Source of the DNA: Epilithonimonas zeae
GTDB taxonomy: Bacteria > Bacteroidota > Bacteroidia > Flavobacteriales > Weeksellaceae
Reading direction: 5' to 3'
Length of the DNA stretch: 64,000 nt
Assembly (NCBI RefSeq): GCF_023278365.1
Contig: NZ_CP075338.1
Coordinates: 2,914,001-2,978,000, forward strand
Part shown: positions 57,862 to 64,000 of the stretch, piece by piece
How the letters are laid out: every line of letters starts with the position of its first letter
Numbering within the stretch: position 1 is the first letter of the stretch
Position numbers and translations under genes: made by a program
Notes under the pieces: generated by a model
The model's input: only the letters and a program-made list of their open reading frames with translations
Database searches by the model: none
Told to the model about the DNA's origin: nothing

Positions 57862-59542
57862 AAGAACAATGTTTTATTGATAATTTTAAACCTCCCAAGT
57901 AACTTCTTTCTATCTTCAATTCTGCATTTATTTGTTCCAAACGAGATTTTATATTACTAAATCCGTTCTTCTCAACAAAATTTTCCGGTAATCCAACACC
58001 GTTATCAGAATAAGTGATTTCATAATTATGATTTTCTTTATTGAATCTTAAAATAACCTGCGTCGCAGAACTGTGCTTTTTCATATTAACGAGTAATTCC
58101 CGAATAATCTGATAGGTTTCTTCTTTAAATTTAGAACTTAAATGGTCCCAAAAATCCAAATCGTTTCCAATAATAATAATTTTTGTATCCTCATTATCAA
58201 AAGAGCTTACCAAACCCAGTATTTTATCCTGAAAATCTTGCTGACTGTTATTGTCATAGGACAGATCACGGGATTTTTCATACATCAATTCCAGCTTGTC
58301 CAAAAGTTTTTCTTTAGGCAGATCTTTCTGATTTTCTATAGTTGTCATGACTTCATAAATCCCATTGGCTACAACATCGTGAACTCTTTTTGATAAATCC
58401 AATCGCTGTTCCTGCAGTTTGTTATTGGTTTCTAGTAATAATCTTTCTCGCCTTTTTTTAATCCAAAAATAAGTGATAACTACAACGATAAGGAAAACTG
58501 AAATTAGAACACTAATAATTATTTTCTGAATCTGAACTTGATATTCGTGAGAAGCGTGTTCTTTTTGGAGAATTAGATTTTCGGTTTTCGCCTTTTCACT
58601 ATCAAAACGGATCAAAGCGAATTGATTTTTGGCTTTGTTTTGAGCATTAACCAAGCTATCTTGTGTTTTAGAATATTGATCAAAATATTGTTGAGTTTCT
58701 GTCCCGTCTGATAGTTTTATTAATGTTTGTAAAGCTTCTAATTCATCAGCAGGATATTGTAACTTTTTAGCCAGTGTCAGCATTTTTTTTGCATAAGACT
58801 TCGCTGAATCGGGCTTTTTATTGAGGTAATAAGCTGCCAAATAAGCATATGCCGCATCTTTATCCCAATCATCATCCCAATTCTCGCTTAGTTTTTCTGC
58901 CAGTAAATAATTCTTTACAGGGTCGTAATTATTATTCTGAAACCATTTGGATCTGGAATAATTTAATAAAAGTCGCGGATAAAACTCGCTTTTTGAACCA
59001 ATGCTATCAATGAGTTTTTTGTAAATAGAGATGGCTTTGGTAAAATCTTTTTCATTATGATAAGCAATTGCTAGATTATTGAATAGCATCAATTTATCAA
59101 CAGGATCTTTTGTGAAAAGTAAAGCTTTATTGTAGAAACGCTTTGCATCATCATAATTTTTTAAATTTCCAGATGCAACCCCCAAATTATTATAGTTGCA
59201 AAATAGAGAATAATAATGGGCAGTATCTTTTTCTTTAAGAAATTTGGAGGCAATCAAACTGCTCTCAATACTTCCAAAATTATCACCTGTATTTTCCTGA
59301 AGAATGGCCATATTAACAAAGCTTTTGGCCATTCCAAAACTATCTTTTCTCTTTTGAAAAAGGTCTTTACCTTTGTTCAAATAATAGAAAGCGCTGTCTG
59401 TCTGATTTTTATCCATCAAAACAAAAGCCTTTTCGTAAAAAGGATTCAGTTCTTTTTTGGGGGAAGTGTCTTTGTGTTGTTCAGTTTTTTCTGTACAGGA
59501 AAACAGAATCAACAACAAAAAACAAAAAATTGATTTTTGCAA
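57851..59542 (-). CDS. TPR-containing sensor histidine kinase (HisKA_3 type), lipoprotein-like N-terminus
   Basis: A 563-residue kinase. The signal sequence SIFCFLLLILFSCTEK suggests lipid modification or an exported sensor. Several TPR units follow (about 30-280; for example YNNLGVASGNLKNYDDAKRF), then a transmembrane helix (IIISVLISVFLIVVVITYFW), the phospho-acceptor region LSKRVHDVVANGIYEVMTTI and the ATPase motif ITYSDNGVGLPENF. The start is a TTG at 59542, since an in-frame TGA lies just upstream. The partner regulator overlaps its end. Confidence 0.88.
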   Translation of the reverse strand: MQKSIFCFLLLILFSCTEKTEQHKDTSPKKELNPFYEKAFVLMDKNQTDSAFYYLNKGKDLFQKRKDSFGMAKSFVNMAILQENTGDNFGSIESSLIASKFLKEKDTAHYYSLFCNYNNLGVASGNLKNYDDAKRFYNKALLFTKDPVDKLMLFNNLAIAYHNEKDFTKAISIYKKLIDSIGSKSEFYPRLLLNYSRSKWFQNNNYDPVKNYLLAEKLSENWDDDWDKDAAYAYLAAYYLNKKPDSAKSYAKKMLTLAKKLQYPADELEALQTLIKLSDGTETQQYFDQYSKTQDSLVNAQNKAKNQFALIRFDSEKAKTENLILQKEHASHEYQVQIQKIIISVLISVFLIVVVITYFWIKKRRERLLLETNNKLQEQRLDLSKRVHDVVANGIYEVMTTIENQKDLPKEKLLDKLELMYEKSRDLSYDNNSQQDFQDKILGLVSSFDNEDTKIIIIGNDLDFWDHLSSKFKEETYQIIRELLVNMKKHSSATQVILRFNKENHNYEITYSDNGVGLPENFVEKNGFSNIKSRLEQINAELKIERSYLGGLKLSIKHCSYVQ

Positions 59543-59617
59543 ACTTCATAATTTATTCGAAATTTAAGAAAAAACAGATTATGTTCCAATAATTTAGTAT
59601 TAAATGACAGGAATGAT

Positions 59618-59625
59618 TAATTTTG
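59618..59625 (+). promoter_or_regulatory. -7 promoter box of the sprT-like/manC operon
   Basis: TAATTTTG, 20 bp before the ATG at 59646. Confidence 0.4.
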
Positions 59626-59645
59626 TTTAACATCCAATTTTATTA

Positions 59646-60251
59646 ATGTCAATCAACACTTTAGAGCAATATCTTCCGGATAATACGTTTCCTTTTCTCA
59701 AAAAATGGTTCTCGGATTATTACATCCACATTAAGATTACAAAGAACCGAAACAGCAAGTTAGGAGATTACAGAAAATTGCCAGACAAATCGCATCAGAT
59801 AACGGTTAATTCTACTTTAGATAAACAATTATTCTTTTTTGTACTGACACATGAATTAGCTCATCTTATTGCTTTTGAGAAATTTAATTTCAGAATCAGT
59901 GCACACGGCAAAGAATGGAAAGATACTTTCCGAGAAATGCTTTTGGAAAGTATTGACATTTATACAGAAGATTTGAAGCCAATTATCAAGAAATTTTCCA
60001 AAAACCCAAAAGCCAACTTTATGGCAAGTCCAGAATTAGTACGTTATTTTCACATCGAAAATCCTGAAGAAAATTTTGTTTTTGTTGAGGATTTGTTAAT
60101 TAATGATGAATTTCACTACAAAGGAGACGATTACAGGTTATTAGAAAAAAAGAAAAAGTTATATCTTTGCGTTCACTTAAAAAACTCAAAAAAATATCTC
60201 TTCCGTGCTTTAGCGAAAGTAGAAAAATTAACATTAAATGAAGAACAATAA
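59646..60251 (+). CDS. SprT-like zinc metalloprotease domain protein
   Basis: A 201-residue protein. The zincin motif VLTHELAHLIAF is at about residue 75, with the third zinc ligand probably in ISAHGKEWKDTFREML. The rest (GDDYRLLEKKKKLYLCVHLK) is a beta-rich C-terminal region as in SprT-like proteins. Eukaryotic relatives (Spartan) cleave DNA-protein crosslinks; the bacterial role is uncertain. It overlaps the start of manC by 14 nt. Confidence 0.82.
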   Translation: MSINTLEQYLPDNTFPFLKKWFSDYYIHIKITKNRNSKLGDYRKLPDKSHQITVNSTLDKQLFFFVLTHELAHLIAFEKFNFRISAHGKEWKDTFREMLLESIDIYTEDLKPIIKKFSKNPKANFMASPELVRYFHIENPEENFVFVEDLLINDEFHYKGDDYRLLEKKKKLYLCVHLKNSKKYLFRALAKVEKLTLNEEQ

Positions 60252-61317
60252 TTATTGCGTTATCATGGCTGGAGGTATCGGAAGTCGATTTTGGCCGATG
60301 AGTACCCAGAAATTTCCAAAGCAATTTCACGATATATTAGGAACAGGAAGAACGATGATTCAACAAACTTTTGACAGAATCAGTCAGTTAATTCCTGCAG
60401 AGAATATTTATGTTATTACCAATCAGGAATATACGGAATTAACACAACAACAATTACCAAATATTCCGGTAAATAATATCGTTGGCGAGCCTGCGATGAA
60501 GAATACTTCGGCGTGTAATCTTTATATGGCCAAAAAAATAGAAGATGCCAATCCTGATGCTAATATCATTGTAATGCCTGCTGATCATCTGATTTTGAAA
60601 GAAAAAACTTTTCTTGATAAAGTTGAGTTGGCTTTTGAGTTGGCTTCTAAAAATGATTATTTGATTACATTGGGAATTACGCCAACAAGACCTGATACGG
60701 GTTATGGTTACATTCAATTCATCCAAGAGAATGATGAAGTTATTTCTAAAGTAAAAACTTTCACAGAAAAACCGAACCTAGAAATAGCTAAAAGTTTTAT
60801 AGAATCCGGAGATTTCCTTTGGAACGCAGGAATATTTGTATGGAGTGCAAAAAGTATTTTGTCCGCATTTACAAAATATTTACCTGAAATGTCCAACCAA
60901 TTCAATGGCTGCGAATACAATACAGAAGCAGAAAAAGAATATATTGATGTGATTTATCCTATCGTTAGCAAGATTTCTATAGACAATGGAATTTTGGAAA
61001 AAGCTGATAATGTTTATGTAATTCCAGCAAATATAGGTTGGAGTGATCTTGGAACTTGGACTTCAGTTTACACCAATGCAGACAAAAATGATGACAATAA
61101 CGCAATAAGTTCTAAAAATGTGTTGACTTACAACTCAAAAGGGAATGTTATTAGAATCAAAAATCAGAACAAAGCTGCAGTAATAGATGGTTTGAAAAAC
61201 TATATTATTGTAGATACGGAAAAGGCTCTATTGATTTGCCCGAGAGATAATGATCAATTGATAAAAGATTATGTTTTGGATCTAAAAAACCTTAAGAAAG
61301 GCGAAAGATTTATGTAA
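60238..61317 (+). CDS. manC: Mannose-1-phosphate guanylyltransferase
   Basis: Makes GDP-mannose from mannose-1-phosphate and GTP. The 359 residues begin YCVIMAGGIGSRFWPMSTQK (nucleotide-binding signature), then PKQFHDILGTGRTMIQQT, IIVMPADHLIL, RPDTGYGYIQF and VIPANIGWSDLGTWTSVY. There is no C-terminal phosphomannose isomerase domain, so it is the monofunctional form. No other sugar-nucleotide genes nearby. Confidence 0.93.
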   Translation: MKNNNYCVIMAGGIGSRFWPMSTQKFPKQFHDILGTGRTMIQQTFDRISQLIPAENIYVITNQEYTELTQQQLPNIPVNNIVGEPAMKNTSACNLYMAKKIEDANPDANIIVMPADHLILKEKTFLDKVELAFELASKNDYLITLGITPTRPDTGYGYIQFIQENDEVISKVKTFTEKPNLEIAKSFIESGDFLWNAGIFVWSAKSILSAFTKYLPEMSNQFNGCEYNTEAEKEYIDVIYPIVSKISIDNGILEKADNVYVIPANIGWSDLGTWTSVYTNADKNDDNNAISSKNVLTYNSKGNVIRIKNQNKAAVIDGLKNYIIVDTEKALLICPRDNDQLIKDYVLDLKNLKKGERFM

Positions 61318-61343
61318 TCATTATTATTTCTTAAAAATATTTA

Positions 61344-61369
61344 ACTCTTTGGTTTTCATCAAAGAGTTT
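61344..61369 (+). terminator. Terminator of manC
   Basis: AACTCTTTG (61344-61352) pairs with CAAAGAGTT (61361-61369), 8-nt loop, then a T run. Confidence 0.85.
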
Positions 61370-61382
61370 TTTTTATTTTTGG
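61350..61382 (+). promoter_or_regulatory. Promoter of the comM-like gene
   Basis: TTG at 61350-61352, 22-nt spacer, TATTTTTG at 61375-61382, 15 bp before the ATG. The -33 element lies within the manC terminator stem. Confidence 0.5.
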
Positions 61383-61397
61383 TAAAACAAAACACAA

Positions 61398-62930
61398 ATG
61401 TTAGTCAAAATTTCCGGTGCCGCCATTCACGGCGTTTCCGCACAGATTATTACTATTGAAGTGAATGTAGATCAAGGCGTTGGTTATCATTTAGTAGGCT
61501 TACCAGATAATGCTATCAAGGAAAGTAGTTATAGGATTTCTGCTGCATTGAAGAATTCCGGCTTCAAAATTCCTGGGAAGAAAATTACGATTAATATGGC
61601 GCCGGCAGATCTTAGGAAAGAAGGTTCAGCTTATGATATGAGTATTGCTTTGGGGATTCTCGCAGCATCCGATTTGATCAAAGCAGAAAGTCTAGGGGAA
61701 TATATTATTATGGGAGAGTTGTCTCTTGATGGCGGGCTTCAACCGATAAAAGGTGTTTTACCCATTGCAATCAAGGCCAGAGAAGATGGCTATAAAGGGT
61801 TTATTCTTCCAAAACAAAATGCAAGAGAAGCGGCAATTGTCAACAATCTGGATGTATATGGTGTTGAGAATATCAAACAAGTTATTGACTTTTTTAATGA
61901 CGAAATTCCTTTAGAAAAGTTTGAGATTGATACAAGAAAAGAATTCCAAGATAAAATCGATCATTTTCCATTTGACTTTGATGAAGTTAAAGGGCAAGAA
62001 GCAGCCAAACGTGCGATGGAAGTTGCTGCAGCCGGCGGTCACAATATCATTCTGATCGGCTCTCCAGGAAGCGGAAAAACGATGATAGCGAAGAGACTGC
62101 CAAGCATTCTTCCGCCTTTGAATTTGAAGGAAGCACTGGAAACTACAAAAATCCATTCCGTAGCTGGTAAAATGGGAGCAGAAACATCACTGATGACAAT
62201 CAGACCATTCCGCTCACCCCATCATACAATTTCAGACGTTGCACTAGTCGGAGGTGGGAGCTATCCTCAACCAGGCGAGATTTCCTTAGCTCATAATGGA
62301 GTTCTGTTTCTGGACGAAATGCCAGAATTCAAACGTGCAGTTCTCGAAGTAATGCGACAACCTTTGGAAGATAGAGTTGTTACCATTTCCCGAGCTAAAT
62401 TTACTATTGAATATCCTGCAAGTTTTATGCTCGTTGCAAGTATGAATCCAAGTCCAAGTGGTTATTTTCCCGATGATCCTAATAATACTTCATCAGCATT
62501 GGAAATGCAGCGTTATATGAATAAACTGTCCGGACCACTTCTAGACAGGATTGATATTCATATCGAAGTTTCAAAGGTTGAATACGAACAATTAGCTGAA
62601 AAAAGAAAAGGAGAAAGCAGTCTGAAAATCCGTGAACGGGTTATTGAAGCAAGAAATAAACAAACCGAGAGATTCAAGAATCTTGATATCAATTACAATG
62701 CACAGATGGGACCGAAAGAAATAGAAAAATATTGTGAATTGGACGAGTATTCTCAATTATTGCTTAAAACAGCAATGCTAAAACTTAATCTTTCCGCAAG
62801 AGCTTATGATAGGATTTTGAAGGTTGCCAGAACCATCGCCGATTTAGAAAACTCAGAAAATATCCAAGGTGATCATATTTCGGAAGCAATACAGTACAGA
62901 AGTCTGGATCGTGATTTTTGGAATGCCTAA
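61398..62930 (+). CDS. comM: YifB/ComM-family Mg-chelatase-like AAA+ ATPase
   Basis: A 510-residue protein. N-terminal Lon-substrate-like domain (VGLPDNAIKESSYRISAALK, IMGELSLDGGLQPIKGVLPI), then the AAA+ core with Walker A IILIGSPGSGKTMIAKRLPS, the HSVAG and RPFRSPHHTISD signature, Walker B LFLDEMPEFKRAVLE and LLDRIDIHIEVSKVEYE. In naturally competent bacteria ComM is a branch-migration helicase acting on incoming DNA; here the role is by homology only. Confidence 0.92.
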   Translation: MLVKISGAAIHGVSAQIITIEVNVDQGVGYHLVGLPDNAIKESSYRISAALKNSGFKIPGKKITINMAPADLRKEGSAYDMSIALGILAASDLIKAESLGEYIIMGELSLDGGLQPIKGVLPIAIKAREDGYKGFILPKQNAREAAIVNNLDVYGVENIKQVIDFFNDEIPLEKFEIDTRKEFQDKIDHFPFDFDEVKGQEAAKRAMEVAAAGGHNIILIGSPGSGKTMIAKRLPSILPPLNLKEALETTKIHSVAGKMGAETSLMTIRPFRSPHHTISDVALVGGGSYPQPGEISLAHNGVLFLDEMPEFKRAVLEVMRQPLEDRVVTISRAKFTIEYPASFMLVASMNPSPSGYFPDDPNNTSSALEMQRYMNKLSGPLLDRIDIHIEVSKVEYEQLAEKRKGESSLKIRERVIEARNKQTERFKNLDINYNAQMGPKEIEKYCELDEYSQLLLKTAMLKLNLSARAYDRILKVARTIADLENSENIQGDHISEAIQYRSLDRDFWNA

Positions 62931-62937
62931 AAAAAAC

Positions 62938-62968
62938 AAAAACCGTCTGCAAATTATAGACGGTTTTT
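62938..62968. terminator. Bidirectional terminator
   Basis: AAAAACCGTCT (62938-62948) pairs with AGACGGTTTTT (62958-62968), loop GCAAATTAT, between convergent genes. Confidence 0.88.
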
Positions 62969-62975
62969 AAATCAT

Positions 62976-64000
62976 TTATTTCTTGATGATTTTAATAGTT
63001 TTTTTATTCTCACCGTCATATAATATCAAAATATAATTACCATCTTTAAGTGAGCCAAGGTTTACATTGCTTTTATTATTTTCCACATCAAAAATTTTAA
63101 TTAAGTCTCCAGCTAAATTATAAATGTAGGCTCTATTATTAATAGCATTTTCGATGTATAATATATCCGTTACAGGATTTGGATATGAAAAAACATTTTT
63201 TTCTGTATAATCCTTAATATCAAGATTTGGCGTGTTGTTTAAACGTGCTAACTTGTTCTTTTCTACAGAGTTGAAAGTTGTAAAGCCGCCTCCGATTAGT
63301 ATTTTATTGTCAGCCTGCAATGTAATATCAAGAATATTACTATTTGTACCTGTTCCAACATTAAAAGAGCTATCTAAAGATCCATTTGTATTCAGACGAA
63401 TAAGACTTCCTAGTGAAGAACTGTTATATGCGGTAAAATCTCCACCAACAAGTATTTTTCCATCTGGCTGTGGAATTACACAGTAAACAGTACCATTCGC
63501 CCCATTTCCTGTATTGAAACTTGTATCCAAAGTACCATTTGAATTGAGACGAGCAATACGATTTATTGATGTTCCATTGTATGTTGTAAAATAGCCGCCA
63601 ATGATAATTTTTCCATCTTTTTGTAATGCAATACTACTTATTGTACTTGAGCCATTTCCTAAAAAATTAGTGTCTAAAGTTCCATCATAATTTAATCTTG
63701 CAATGGATCTAGCTGTGATATTATTGAATGTGGAAAAATCTCCTGCGATGAGAATTTTGCCATCAGTTTGTAAAATAATATCCTCAATGTTGCTGTTGGC
63801 ACCAGTGACATAATTGAAACTTGCATCCAAACTACCATCAGTATTCAACCGGGCAATACGATTTCGGGATATCCCATTATATGTTGTAAAGTAACCAGCA
63901 ATTAAAATTTTTCCATCTGGAAGTACTATAATACTATTGATAATATCATTCGCTCCATTACCTGGATTAAAAGAAGTATCTAAAGAGCCATCAATATTCA
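62976..64000 (-). CDS. Delta-60 repeat protein with T9SS sorting domain (partial at window edge)
   Basis: The frame is open to the right edge, so the true start lies outside the window. The apparent start at 63848 is just an in-frame TTG within RIARLNTDG. Tandem repeats of the delta-60 type are visible (DGKILIAGDFSTFNNITARS, IARLNYDGTLDTNF, and an earlier copy at 63849-64000). The C-terminus is a type A sorting domain (VFSYPNPVTDILYIENAINN, GSLKDGNYILILYDGE), so the protein is secreted by the type IX system. Likely a beta-propeller-like surface protein. Confidence 0.88.
   Translation of the reverse strand, partial: NIDGSLDTSFNPGNGANDIINSIIVLPDGKILIAGYFTTYNGISRNRIARLNTDGSLDASFNYVTGANSNIEDIILQTDGKILIAGDFSTFNNITARSIARLNYDGTLDTNFLGNGSSTISSIALQKDGKIIIGGYFTTYNGTSINRIARLNSNGTLDTSFNTGNGANGTVYCVIPQPDGKILVGGDFTAYNSSSLGSLIRLNTNGSLDSSFNVGTGTNSNILDITLQADNKILIGGGFTTFNSVEKNKLARLNNTPNLDIKDYTEKNVFSYPNPVTDILYIENAINNRAYIYNLAGDLIKIFDVENNKSNVNLGSLKDGNYILILYDGENKKTIKIIKK

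Noticed and set aside
1-64000. Mobile elements, prophage, CRISPR arrays, tRNA and rRNA genes
   Set aside because: No transposase, integrase or phage gene, no regularly spaced repeats, and no tRNA T-loop or rRNA signature were seen. Only small non-coding repeats are present.

Overview
The window comes from a low-GC Bacteroidota chromosome, most likely a Flavobacteriia of the Chryseobacterium/Epilithonimonas type. The evidence is proteins with C-terminal type IX secretion (T9SS) sorting domains, 2TM/LytTR signalling genes, a zinc-ribbon-less AccD, an SpmA-SpmB fusion, little Shine-Dalgarno signal, and several promoters that fit the Bacteroidota pattern TTG-N(17-23)-TAnnTTTG. Almost all of it is chromosomal housekeeping. 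I see no transposase, prophage, CRISPR array, rRNA or tRNA. The last gene runs off the right edge.

Layout: two paralogous membrane proteins and pabB-pabC (folate) are followed by an autoregulated-looking satD-DUF3307 pair (0-4.8 kb). Next come menD, a radical SAM gene and a LytS-like kinase/2TM/ICMT/LytTR operon (4.8-11.6 kb). Two small exported LTxxQ-like proteins, mnmA, an outer-membrane barrel, a Crp regulator and clpC follow (11.6-18 kb). Then come a YgjV-like gene, a glycosyltransferase, a DUF4251 lipoprotein, meaB and a small cytochrome c (18-21.5 kb). A four-gene rtcB / zinc-ribbon / prfH / TPR operon looks like an RNA-repair and ribosome-rescue module (21.7-24.9 kb). It is followed by a candidate structured small RNA, methylmalonyl-CoA mutase, htpG, the tail-specific protease, surE-crp and lysA (25-36 kb).

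The 36-43 kb stretch holds a DnaQ-type exonuclease, a BspA-like T9SS surface protein, decayed gene fragments, a HerA-like ATPase, a bestrophin and a SpoU methyltransferase. From 43 to 64 kb come CBS-nadK, fbaA, accD, a DUF6973-like gene, a FISUMP T9SS protein and metNIQ. After these are an SpmAB fusion, trmL, a hydrolase, engB-elaA, a two-component pair, sprT-like, manC, comM and a delta-60-repeat T9SS protein.

The points most worth following are these. First, the lysA leader encodes a lysine-rich 23-residue peptide ahead of a terminator with a competing antiterminator, which is a probable lysine attenuator. Second, satD encodes a class III cyclase-like domain plus HTH, and its promoter is covered by a 46-bp perfect palindrome and 18-bp repeats. 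Third, the rtcB-prfH operon carries two uncharacterised partners and has a promoter-terminator-bounded structured RNA next to it. Fourth, direct repeats with 21-bp spacing that fit the LytTR consensus lie just upstream of the LytTR operon promoter. Fifth, a family of dispersed hairpin elements fills most of the larger intergenic gaps.
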